A stretch of 36,683 nt of DNA, taken from positions 1-36,683 of the forward strand of contig CAJOFU010000022.1 of NCBI GenBank assembly GCA_905233935.1. Direction: 5' to 3'. Positions within the stretch are counted from its first letter, which is position 1. Each line of letters opens with the position of its first letter. A program made the translations under genes and the position numbers. Of the stretch, positions 24,018 through 31,231 are shown piece after piece. Under the pieces are notes generated by a model. That model saw only the letters and a program-made list of their open reading frames with translations, ran no database searches and was not told the origin of the DNA. The stretch comes from Paludibacteraceae bacterium (GTDB lineage Bacteria > Bacteroidota > Bacteroidia > Bacteroidales > Paludibacteraceae).

Positions 24018-25190
24018 ATGATACGTGTTTATCTGATTATCGCACTGTACGTGCTGGTGCCGATAGTGATTATCGAGTGCTTCAAACGCTGGACATGGAT
24101 GCAGAAGATCGGTACCGTGGTGGCAGCCTATGCAGTAGGTATCATCTTTGCCATGACGGGTTTTGTACATTTTGAGCCGGAGACTGCTGCTGCGCTGAGT
24201 TTCAGCAAACTGCAATCCACGATTATGTCGGTGACGGTACCCTTGGCAATCCCGCTTATGCTGTTCAACTGCGACTTCAAGCTTTGGACAAAAGCGCTGC
24301 CGAAAACGATCTGGTCGCTGGTAGGCGGAATATGCGCCGTGCTGGTGGCTGTGGTCAGCGGTTACTTTATCTTCCACACACCCGACGTGCCGGAGTTTAA
24401 CAAGGTGGCTGCAATGATGACCGGAATCTACACAGGTGGTACGATGAACTTCAACGCATTGGGTGCCTCGCTCGGTGTAGATAAGACGATCATGGCTATT
24501 GTGCTGGCGTTTGAGATGGTGCTGACCACACCATATATTTTCTTCATCATCGGTGGCGGCTACAAGGTGTTCCGCAAGATTCTTCCCTACGACGACGTAA
24601 CGCGCAAAGGGCGCACCGACGATAATGTAGAAACGAAAGATGTTGAGAACTACCGCGGGATGTTCGACCGCAAGAACGTCGGCGGGATGTTTGCCGGTCT
24701 GGGACTGAGTGTGCTCTTCCTTGCCATCGGCGCAGGGTTGGCGCTCTTGCTCACTGGTACGCTCAACGAACTGGTGGTAATCCTGACGATCACCACGCTT
24801 TCGATTATCGCATCGTTCTTCAAGAAAGTACGCGAGTTGCCCAAGACCTTTGAGTTGGGAATGTTCTTCATCCTGATCTTCTCCGTCATTGTCGCATCGC
24901 TGTTTGACATCCACAGCGTGAACGGCGGTTCGCTGATGATCGGTCTGTTCGTAGCTTGGGTGATGATTGTAGCTGCGGGACTGCACTTGCTGCTATGCCG
25001 GATCATGAAGGTCAGTGGCGACCTGTTCTGCGTCAGCCAGATAGCACTGCTCTGCTCGCCTCCGTTCGTGCCGCCGGTAGTAGGCGCAATGAAGAACAAG
25101 AAAGTGCTCATATCGGGTATCGTCATCGGTCTTGTAGGCTACGCCATCGGCACCTACCTTGGCGTAGCAATATCGTTCCTGTTGCCGTAA
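24018..25190 (+). CDS. DUF819 family membrane protein
   Basis: The 390-residue integral membrane protein has about ten or eleven hydrophobic helices. The motif GIYTGGTMNFNALGASLG (near 136-153), in which a Gly-Gly-Thr turn precedes NFNA, is the signature I associate with DUF819/YjcL-like proteins. The middle has a charged cytoplasmic loop (YDDVTRKGRTDDNVETKDVE). A second half with LCSPPFVPPVVGAMKNKK repeats the layout, in line with an inverted-repeat transporter fold. Members are thought to be transporters; the substrate is unknown. No promoter of the usual type is visible in the gap, so it may be read with the acyltransferase. Confidence 0.85.
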   Translation: MIRVYLIIALYVLVPIVIIECFKRWTWMQKIGTVVAAYAVGIIFAMTGFVHFEPETAAALSFSKLQSTIMSVTVPLAIPLMLFNCDFKLWTKALPKTIWSLVGGICAVLVAVVSGYFIFHTPDVPEFNKVAAMMTGIYTGGTMNFNALGASLGVDKTIMAIVLAFEMVLTTPYIFFIIGGGYKVFRKILPYDDVTRKGRTDDNVETKDVENYRGMFDRKNVGGMFAGLGLSVLFLAIGAGLALLLTGTLNELVVILTITTLSIIASFFKKVRELPKTFELGMFFILIFSVIVASLFDIHSVNGGSLMIGLFVAWVMIVAAGLHLLLCRIMKVSGDLFCVSQIALLCSPPFVPPVVGAMKNKKVLISGIVIGLVGYAIGTYLGVAISFLLP

Positions 25191-25195
25191 TCTTT

Positions 25196-25263
25196 GAAAC
25201 TTCGAAATATCGATTTATCGAAATATCGAAAAATGAGAAAATGAAAAAAATGAGAAAATGAAA
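25196..25263. repeat. Word repeats (ATCGA, then AATGAGAAAATGA) at a gene boundary
   Basis: CGAAATATCGATTTATCGAA is followed by ATATCGAAA, then AATGAGAAAATGA, AAAA and ATGAGAAAATGAAAA. The second word is the one found at the ABC gene start (20261). The array runs into the start codon at 25258. Confidence 0.65.
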
Positions 25264-26748
25264 AAATATCTACTCCTTTGTTTAGTGGCATTGATGCCGC
25301 TTACGCTGCTCGCCAAGCGTCAACCTAAACCCCAAGAAGTTGACTCCCTCGGTCGAAAGATCAAGACCGGCTGGAACTTCGGTATCCTGCCGTCTGTTGC
25401 TTACGACGCTGACTACGGTTTTCAAGGCGGTTTGCTGTCGAACATCTACTATTACGGCGACGGCTCGCAGTATCCCGAGTACATCCACTCGCTGTATATA
25501 GAAGCGGCTTATACGACCAAGCACCACGGTATCTTCCGCTTCAACTACGACTCGAAGTACCTCATCCCGGGGTATCGTCTGACGCTTGATGCCACCTACC
25601 TGCCTGACGCCATGTGCGACTTCTATGGCTTCAACGGCTATCAGTCCAAGTATAACAGTACCTGGCACTCGTGGAATAAGAACAAGGGTAAAATGGATAC
25701 CTTGGACTACCGTACGCGTGTGTTCTACAAGTACAAACGCGATTTGATTCGTGTGGCAGGTGACATCGAGGGTACGATATACAAAGACCTCAAGTGGAAC
25801 GCCGGTCTGGGTGTGTTGGGTTACTTGATTGACGACTGCGACATCAAGATGCTCAATGGCAAAAACGAATACGATCCCGCCAAGCAAAACTGGGAACAGA
25901 AAGCCCTCAATCCTAACGAAGAACTGCTGTACGACAAGTATAAGACCTGGGGACTGATCAGTGCTGATGAGATGAAAGGCGGCTGGCATCCTTATCTGCG
26001 TGGAGGTATAACTTTCGACACCCGCGACAAACGTCAAGGTCCGAACAAAGGTATCTACACCGACCTGTTCTTCACCTATTCGGCAGCCTTCAATGCCGCC
26101 TATGGCAATCAAGCCACAGCAGGCTACAACCACCTGCAGCTGAACTTCACCTTCCGTCACTACGTGCCCTGCTTCAAGGACAAGAACGGCATTGACCGCA
26201 TCACGTTCGCGTACCGCCTTGGCATTCAGAACCTCATCGCCGGTCGCTCGCCGTTCTACATGAACAACTATATGAACACCCTGTTCATCCAGCGCGTGTA
26301 TTACGAGGGATTAGGTGGCGGTAATTCCGTGCGCGGAATGATGGCTAACCGTATTCTTGCCAACGGCTTTGCGTTCGCCAATATCGAGTTCCGTTTCCGT
26401 ATCGTGAACTTCGACATCGGTCGCCAGCACTTCTTCGTGGGGCTTAACCCGTTCTTCGACCTCGGTATCATCACCCAGCCGTACAACCTCGACGACCTCG
26501 TGGCACGTCACACCAACGGCACCTACACCACGCTGCAAGAGAGTGTGGCAGCCAGTGGCGACAACTACTCCGACTACTTCACTACCGACCCGAAGGATGT
26601 CTATCGTCCGCACATGACTGCCGGTATAGGACTGAAGATCGGTATGAACGAGAACTTCGTACTCTCGGCTGACTATGGAGTGCCTATCGACAGACAGGAT
26701 AACAACAGTTACGCAAACTTTTACGTGAAGATGGGGTACCTCTTCTAA
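25258..26748 (+). CDS. BamA/TamA-like (Omp85-type) outer-membrane barrel protein without POTRA domains
   Basis: The 496-residue protein has a signal peptide (MKKYLLLCLVALMPLTLLA). Almost all the rest is a beta-barrel with strands such as NFGILPSVAYDADYGFQGGL, HPYLRGGITFDTRDKRQGPN and FVLSADYGVPIDRQDNN, ending in ANFYVKMGYLF with a C-terminal Phe. The segment YYEGLGGGNSVRGMM matches the conserved loop-6 VRG motif of Omp85 proteins, and the spacing (GG-x-SVRG, later FFVGLNPFFDLG) fits the C-terminal half of that barrel. No POTRA domains precede it, so it belongs to the short surface-antigen group. Its role is unknown; protein or lipid insertion is only possible. The previous gene ends 67 bases upstream. 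Confidence 0.82.
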   Translation: MKKYLLLCLVALMPLTLLAKRQPKPQEVDSLGRKIKTGWNFGILPSVAYDADYGFQGGLLSNIYYYGDGSQYPEYIHSLYIEAAYTTKHHGIFRFNYDSKYLIPGYRLTLDATYLPDAMCDFYGFNGYQSKYNSTWHSWNKNKGKMDTLDYRTRVFYKYKRDLIRVAGDIEGTIYKDLKWNAGLGVLGYLIDDCDIKMLNGKNEYDPAKQNWEQKALNPNEELLYDKYKTWGLISADEMKGGWHPYLRGGITFDTRDKRQGPNKGIYTDLFFTYSAAFNAAYGNQATAGYNHLQLNFTFRHYVPCFKDKNGIDRITFAYRLGIQNLIAGRSPFYMNNYMNTLFIQRVYYEGLGGGNSVRGMMANRILANGFAFANIEFRFRIVNFDIGRQHFFVGLNPFFDLGIITQPYNLDDLVARHTNGTYTTLQESVAASGDNYSDYFTTDPKDVYRPHMTAGIGLKIGMNENFVLSADYGVPIDRQDNNSYANFYVKMGYLF

Positions 26749-26783
26749 CCACTAACCCACTAATCCGCTAAGCCCCTAACCCG
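26749..26783. repeat. Word repeat (CACTAACC / CGCTAAGCC) at a gene boundary
   Basis: CCACTAACCCACTAATCCGC and TAAGCCCCTAACCCG make up the whole gap. The same words occur at 26961-26992 inside a gene and at 28681-28719. Confidence 0.7.
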
Positions 26784-27665
26784 ATGAACACCATCTTCAT
26801 CGTACTGCCTATATTGACGCTGCTGATGTTCGACTTGGGTCTGACCCTCAAGCCGCAGGACTTTCGTCTGATAGCCGAACGCCCGAAGCCTGTGCTTGCC
26901 GGGTTGGCTGGGCAGATCATTCTGTTGCCGCTCATTGCGTGGGGCATCATACAACTGCTTTCACTAACCGCTAATCCCCTAACAGCTAACCCGTTTTTCG
27001 TTATCGGCATCATGCTGGTAGCATGCAGTCCCGGTGGCAGTTCGAGTAATGTGTTCTCGATGCTTGCCAAGGGCGATGTGGCATTATCCGTCACGCTGAC
27101 GGCTTTCAGCAGCCTGATTACCTTGTTCACTCTGCCGTTGATCATGGCGTGGGTGATGTCAAGCGTTGAGTTCTCGGATGTCGATATACATTTGCCTGTG
27201 GGTAAGTTGCTGATGCAGAATATCGTGCTGATGGTTGTGCCGATCTCTATAGGATTTGTGCTGAACCTTTTCCGCGAATCCGCAGCCGCAAAGATTCACA
27301 ATGTACTCAAGCGCATTGCTATGCCGGCGCTGGTGCTGTTGGTCACCGTGTTCTTCTTCCAGCACAAACAGACGATAGTAGCGGAGTTTGCGTCGCTTGG
27401 TTTGATGATGAGCGTACTCATCCTCGCTTGTACGGGTTGCGGCGCACTGCTCGCATGGCTGCTGCGTTTGAGCGGCAAAGAGCGGCGTACGCTGGTCATC
27501 GAGATTGGCATGCAGAACGCCGCACAGGCTATCACCATCGCGTGCAGTCCGCTCATATTCAACAACGAGATCATCGCTATCCCCGCTATCATCTATGCGC
27601 TGATGATGAACTTGATCCTGCTCGCGTATGTGGGGTTGACAAAGATAAGAACCGAAAAACATTGA
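26784..27665 (+). CDS. Bile acid:sodium symporter (BASS) family protein
   Basis: The 293-residue membrane protein has nine or ten helices. Hallmarks are ACSPGGSSSNVFSMLAKGD (near 80-98) and VIEIGMQNAAQAI (near 237-249), the two regions that bind sodium and substrate in this fold. Many bacterial members move small organic acids or precursors of vitamins rather than bile acids, so the substrate is open. Residues 60-71 (LTANPLTANP) come from a CTAACC-type word repeat inserted in frame between helices. It lies between an outer-membrane barrel and an unknown membrane protein on one strand. Confidence 0.88.
   Translation: MNTIFIVLPILTLLMFDLGLTLKPQDFRLIAERPKPVLAGLAGQIILLPLIAWGIIQLLSLTANPLTANPFFVIGIMLVACSPGGSSSNVFSMLAKGDVALSVTLTAFSSLITLFTLPLIMAWVMSSVEFSDVDIHLPVGKLLMQNIVLMVVPISIGFVLNLFRESAAAKIHNVLKRIAMPALVLLVTVFFFQHKQTIVAEFASLGLMMSVLILACTGCGALLAWLLRLSGKERRTLVIEIGMQNAAQAITIACSPLIFNNEIIAIPAIIYALMMNLILLAYVGLTKIRTEKH
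26961..26992 (+). repeat. In-frame CTAACC-type word repeat inside the BASS gene
   Basis: CACTAACCGCTAATCCCCTA and ACAGCTAACCC encode LTANPLTANP, an exact five-residue tandem duplication. It uses the same words as the untranslated boundaries at 26749 and 28681. Confidence 0.75.
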
Positions 27666-27742
27666 TGTAAACAATAGGAAACTTTTACTTGGCAGAACCC
27701 GAAAAGCCTTAACAGAGTAGGGGAATAATAAATCTATTATGT

Positions 27743-28657
27743 ATGAAAAAACTATTTATCGCAGTATCGTGTATGATGGGGTTGGCTCAGACGGCTCTCG
27801 CACAAACTGATTCCATCGCTGCTGAAGCTGTTCAGACTGCCGAGGAACAATCTACCAACTGGGGAGAATTGGCTATCTCTATCCTTATTCTCATAGTTGC
27901 GATAGGTATTATCGCGCACATGATCTATGAGTATTTCATCAAGAAACCTCATGCAGCAATCACCGTAGAGGATGGAGCAGCTGCACGCAAGAATCTCGGT
28001 CTCAAACCGATGAGCGATGACGAAGCGTCAGCACTTATTCAGAAGATGGACGACATCCTTGACGAGTGGACTCCTTACAAAGACGAGAACAACGAGGACA
28101 AATTCGTTATGACCAAGTTCGCCCAGACAAAGAAGACACTTGCTCTGCTTGACGAGGTAGCAGCCGCTCATCCCGACAGAGAAGATGTGGTTAACCGTTG
28201 CAACGAACTGAATGAGTGCTACAACGACGCCATGAAGCGTCAGTATAACGGTAGCACCAAGTACATCGTCCTCTGTGCGGTCATTGCCGCGCTCATGGCT
28301 TGGGGAGCAGGTGGCAATTGGGTAAGTGTTGTCGTATTCTTCGGATTACAGATCGCCATCTATTGGCTCGCAAGCATGACACCTACGTATCTGCTCAACA
28401 AGAAAGCTCTGAAAGGCGACGGCTGGAGACCGAAATTCATGTCAGGAATGATTGCCGGCATCCTTGGTATCGCTGCAACTGCACCGACCTATGTCACAAT
28501 CACCAAGTGGAGTGACGGCACCGAAACCAAAGAGACGGACGACAGCCCGTTCTGGATTTCGCTCATAATTACCATCATCCTCTTGGTTGTTCTGGCATAC
28601 TTCATGTTTGTTGTTGCGTTGCTTAACTATCTGCGCAACTACGTTCTGCACTTCTAA
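27743..28657 (+). CDS. Unknown membrane protein with signal peptide
   Basis: I do not recognise this family. The 304 residues begin with a signal peptide (MKKLFIAVSCMMGLAQTALA) and a membrane helix at about 43-66. A soluble, mainly helical and acidic segment follows (67-165, with SDDEASALIQKMDDILDEWT and KKTLALLDEVAAAHPDREDV). Four further hydrophobic segments lie at about 170-188, 192-215, 230-250 and 268-297. The soluble part would be cytoplasmic if the first helix is a normal N-out helix. A small AT hairpin (ATAATA/TATTAT) precedes the start. There is a 77-base gap after the BASS gene without an evident promoter. Confidence 0.75.
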   Translation: MKKLFIAVSCMMGLAQTALAQTDSIAAEAVQTAEEQSTNWGELAISILILIVAIGIIAHMIYEYFIKKPHAAITVEDGAAARKNLGLKPMSDDEASALIQKMDDILDEWTPYKDENNEDKFVMTKFAQTKKTLALLDEVAAAHPDREDVVNRCNELNECYNDAMKRQYNGSTKYIVLCAVIAALMAWGAGGNWVSVVVFFGLQIAIYWLASMTPTYLLNKKALKGDGWRPKFMSGMIAGILGIAATAPTYVTITKWSDGTETKETDDSPFWISLIITIILLVVLAYFMFVVALLNYLRNYVLHF

Positions 28658-28680
28658 TGAACTTCTCTCCACCGGTCAAA

Positions 28681-28719
28681 TACCCCACTAATCCGCTAAC
28701 CCCCTAATCCACTAACCAA
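28681..28719. repeat. Word repeat (CCACTAATCC / CGCTAACC) before queD
   Basis: CCCCACTAATCCGCTAACCC and CCTAATCCACTAACC share CACTAATCCGCTAA with 26754-26768. It fills the leader of queD; no preQ1 riboswitch-like structure is seen. Confidence 0.7.
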
Positions 28720-28720
28720 T

Positions 28721-29062
28721 ATGTACTACATCCAAAAGACACTGACCATCTCCGCAGCGCACAACCTCAATCTCAGTTACGAGAGCAAGTGCGAGCAACT
28801 GCACGGACATAACTGGGTCATCACCGTTTATTGCAAAGCCAAAGAGCTCAACAGCGACGGAATGGTGACGGACTTCACGCACATCAAGCGTGTGGTGAAG
28901 GACACCTTCGACCACAAGTACATCAACGACGTACTCGATGTCAATCCCTCGGCGGAGAACATTGCCCGCTGGATCTGTGACCACGTGGATAACTGCTACA
29001 AGGTCAGCGCGCAGGAGAGCGAAGGGAATATTGCCATCTATGAGCGCGATGAGTTGGAATAG
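28721..29062 (+). CDS. queD: 6-carboxy-tetrahydropterin synthase QueD
   Basis: QueD converts 7,8-dihydroneopterin triphosphate to 6-carboxy-5,6,7,8-tetrahydropterin, the second step to preQ0 and queuosine. The 113-residue protein has the zinc ligands His14 (AAHNL), His28 and His30 (LHGHNW). The catalytic residues are Cys24 (KCEQLHGH), His65 (FDHKYIND) and Glu108 (IYERDE). The length is normal for a short QueD. queE, the next enzyme of the pathway, follows after 162 bases, separated by two tandem arrays. queC and queF are not in the window. Confidence 0.96.
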   Translation: MYYIQKTLTISAAHNLNLSYESKCEQLHGHNWVITVYCKAKELNSDGMVTDFTHIKRVVKDTFDHKYINDVLDVNPSAENIARWICDHVDNCYKVSAQESEGNIAIYERDELE

Positions 29063-29141
29063 TTTGAAATAGTTTGAGGTGGTTTGAGGTAGTTTGAGGT
29101 GGTTTGAATTAGTTTGAGGTGGTTTGAATTAGTTTGAAATG
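29062..29141 (+). repeat. Eight tandem 10-bp units GTTTGANNTR after queD
   Basis: Units are GTTTGA followed by AATA, GGTG, GGTA, GGTG, ATTA, GGTG, ATTA and AATG, with an exact 10-bp period. The first base is the last base of the queD stop. The core is the reverse complement of TCAAAC in the next array. Confidence 0.95.
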
Positions 29142-29155
29142 GTTCAAACGCGCAG

Positions 29156-29215
29156 CATCAAACAACATCAAACAACATCAAACAACATCAAACAACATCA
29201 AACAACATCAAACAA
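29156..29215 (+). repeat. Six identical 10-bp units CATCAAACAA before queE
   Basis: Six exact copies end nine bases before the queE ATG. The TCAAAC cores can pair with the GTTTGA cores of the preceding array in the same 10-base phase. A perfect apex stem GTTTGAA-ATGG-TTCAAAC lies at 29132-29149. Confidence 0.95.
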
Positions 29216-29224
29216 AAAATAACC

Positions 29225-29791
29225 ATGTATCGCATCAACGAAATATTCTTCTCCCTTCAAGGCGAGGGGTTCAACACAGGTCGGGCTGCAGTGTTCGTCC
29301 GTTTTGCCGGATGTAACTTGCGTTGCCCGTTCTGTGACACGGATTTTGCCCACGGCGAGCAGATGACTGCGGAGCAGATAGCCCAGCGGGTGTTTGCCTA
29401 TAGCACGCATCCCGATATACTGATTGTTCTCACCGGCGGCGAGCCCTCGCTGCAAGCGGACGATGCCCTCATCCGTCTGCTGCAAAGTCACCATCAGACC
29501 GTTGCCATCGAAACCAACGGCACACACCCTCTTCCCGCTTCTATCAATTGGGTAACCGTCTCGCCCAAAGCCGGCAGCACCGTTGTGCTGACCCATGCTG
29601 ACGAGGTGAAAGTCGTTCTTACGCCAGATACGCAGAACCTGTTGGATACATGGCGGCAGACAATCCAAGCCCAGCACTACTACCTGCAACCCTGCTCGTG
29701 CGCGAATACCGATGAGGTCGTAGCGTACATCCTCAAGCACCCCGAATGGCGATTGTCGCTCCAGACCCACAAATACCTCCACATCCAATAA
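29225..29791 (+). CDS. queE: 7-carboxy-7-deazaguanine synthase QueE
   Basis: QueE is a radical-SAM enzyme that converts 6-carboxy-tetrahydropterin to 7-carboxy-7-deazaguanine. The 188-residue protein has the iron-sulfur motif Cys30-x3-Cys34-x2-Cys37 (CNLRCPFCDT), the SAM-binding glycine motif LTGGEPSLQ (near 69-77) and IETNGTHPLP. The length is that of the compact QueE type. It works directly after QueD, the gene upstream. The tandem array ending nine bases before its ATG may influence translation. Confidence 0.96.
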   Translation: MYRINEIFFSLQGEGFNTGRAAVFVRFAGCNLRCPFCDTDFAHGEQMTAEQIAQRVFAYSTHPDILIVLTGGEPSLQADDALIRLLQSHHQTVAIETNGTHPLPASINWVTVSPKAGSTVVLTHADEVKVVLTPDTQNLLDTWRQTIQAQHYYLQPCSCANTDEVVAYILKHPEWRLSLQTHKYLHIQ

Positions 29792-29794
29792 ACA

Positions 29795-29820
29795 GATAGC
29801 AGCCAACCTTGGCTGCTATC
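29795..29820. terminator. Perfect 12-bp hairpin after queE (copy 1)
   Basis: GATAGCAGCCAA, CC, TTGGCTGCTATC. It lies just after the queE stop and is nearly identical to the next hairpin. Confidence 0.75.
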
Positions 29821-29832
29821 ATTCTCCCTGTG

Positions 29833-29854
29833 TAGCAGCCATTCATGGCTGCTA
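29833..29854. terminator. Perfect 10-bp hairpin, duplicate of the previous (copy 2)
   Basis: TAGCAGCCAT, TC, ATGGCTGCTA, then TTCTT. Together the two likely end transcripts from queE and from the convergent TolC-type gene. The core TAGCAGCCA/TGGCTGCTA is shared, so one is a copy of the other. Confidence 0.75.
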
Positions 29855-29860
29855 TTCTTA

Positions 29861-31231
29861 TCACTTGTTGTACTCCGCAAACTTCCGTTGCGCCGAAAGG
29901 TAGGTGATGCGTGCATCGGTGTATGCGTTCTCGGCTTGCAGCAGCAACGCCTCGGATTCCATCAGCTCGGTCATCGTACCCACACCTGCCTCATAGTTCA
30001 TCAGCGATATGCGGTGATTATCCTGCGCCAACACGCAACTGGAGCGGTGTTGCTCCATCAGTTTGATCGATTCGATGAGCTGGTCGTAAATCTGGCGGTT
30101 CTGCAACGCCATCTTCTCACCCAGATCCTGTTGCATCAGTTCAGCCTGCTGTATCCGCAAGTCATGTTGCTTGAGCTTGTGTGCCGTTTCGCCCCAGCCG
30201 GTGAGAGGTACAGACACGCTCAAGAAGGCTATCGCATTCCATTTATCCCGGTTGAAGAAGTTACTGTAACCGCCTGTGATACCTACACCGACATGCGGTA
30301 ACGACTCGCCGAGCGTGAGGCGTCGGTTGAGTTGGTTGTACTTGATGTTCATATCGAGCAGCTGTATCTCCGGTCGCTGGCTGACACGTATCTCATCGGG
30401 TTGTTCTGCCAGAGCGGTTATCGCCTCTTCAGGCAGCGGCTCGAGCACCAGTTCGTGATCGTACGGTTGCCCAATGATATGACAAAGTAGCCGTGAGGCG
30501 AGTTGTATGCCATTCTCGAGTTGCAGCGACTTGGTCTGCATCTCATTCTGCTTGAGTTGGACACGGAGCAGGTCGTTGCTAGTCACCAGACCGTTGTTGT
30601 ATGCTACCTCGGCTACGCTCTGGATGGTGTCGAGCAGACTAACCACTTTCTCTACTGTCTGCCGCTTGGTCATCAGTCCTGCAATCAGCCAGTAGGTGTC
30701 AGCCACCTCTTGCAATATATCGCGTTCGCTGACCTCCTGTTTGAGGCGCGAGGCATCGATGCCGAGTTTGGCGAGTTTGTTCGCCGTAACGATCTGGCCG
30801 CCCCAAAATACGGGCTGGACAGCCTGCGCTTGGGCACTCACTCCCCAACGAACCAGTTTGATGTCCGTGTCAATGGAGTCACCCAAACCGGTGGTGATGG
30901 CGTTAACCACGTCCGACAAGAACGTACCTAATCCGCCGCCCATGGAGGTTTGCGATGCGTCAATATCTATAATGGGTTGGGCTGCTCCGAAAGCAAAACC
31001 TTGCAGCGATACCTGCGGGAAATACTTCCATAGCATCTGTTTCTTCAACTCTTGCGAAACAGCTACCTCCAATGCCGCAGAGCGGATCGTGCAGTTATGC
31101 TGACGTGCACTGCTCAGGCAGGAGTCGAGCGTCAGAACTTGCGCCTGTAGAGGCAGTATAACTATTGTGCAGAGAGCAAGGATTAACCATTGCTTTCGAC
31201 TTTCGACTTTCGACTTTCGACTATTTTTCAT
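29861..31231 (-). CDS. TolC-type outer-membrane efflux channel
   Basis: This is the outer-membrane channel of a tripartite RND pump. From the ATG at 31231 it has 456 residues, with a signal peptide (QWLILALCTIVILPLQAQ) after a hydrophilic lead MKNSRKSKVESRK that is encoded by tandem CGAAAGT words. The body shows the TolC-family pattern: LTLDSCLSSARQHN near the start, long helices such as EVADTYWLIAGLMTKRQTVE and a repeated second half (NRRLTLGESLPHVGVGITGG, VSVPLTGWGETAHKLKQHDL) ending in ALLLQAENAYTDARITYLSA. The ATG overlaps the end of the RND gene by 11 bases, so the two are coupled. A TTG further upstream is open but unlikely. Confidence 0.93.
   Translation of the reverse strand: MKNSRKSKVESRKQWLILALCTIVILPLQAQVLTLDSCLSSARQHNCTIRSAALEVAVSQELKKQMLWKYFPQVSLQGFAFGAAQPIIDIDASQTSMGGGLGTFLSDVVNAITTGLGDSIDTDIKLVRWGVSAQAQAVQPVFWGGQIVTANKLAKLGIDASRLKQEVSERDILQEVADTYWLIAGLMTKRQTVEKVVSLLDTIQSVAEVAYNNGLVTSNDLLRVQLKQNEMQTKSLQLENGIQLASRLLCHIIGQPYDHELVLEPLPEEAITALAEQPDEIRVSQRPEIQLLDMNIKYNQLNRRLTLGESLPHVGVGITGGYSNFFNRDKWNAIAFLSVSVPLTGWGETAHKLKQHDLRIQQAELMQQDLGEKMALQNRQIYDQLIESIKLMEQHRSSCVLAQDNHRISLMNYEAGVGTMTELMESEALLLQAENAYTDARITYLSAQRKFAEYNK
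31196..31220. repeat. Tandem word TTTCGAC at the RND/TolC boundary
   Basis: TTTCGACTTTCGACTTTCGA is part of four successive copies of a 7-base word. In the TolC-type protein it encodes SRKSKVESRK ahead of the signal peptide core. Confidence 0.75.

Noticed and set aside
23979..24986. 335-codon minus-strand open frame opposite the DUF819 gene
   Set aside because: It is a His/Gln-rich shadow of a membrane protein gene and lacks any family feature.
28658..28720. preQ1 riboswitch before queD
   Set aside because: The leader consists of CTAACC-type words only and shows no preQ1 aptamer-like hairpin with A-rich tail.
29062..29215. CRISPR-like array
   Set aside because: Units are 10 bp without spacers of separate sequence, and there are no cas genes; it is a plain tandem array.
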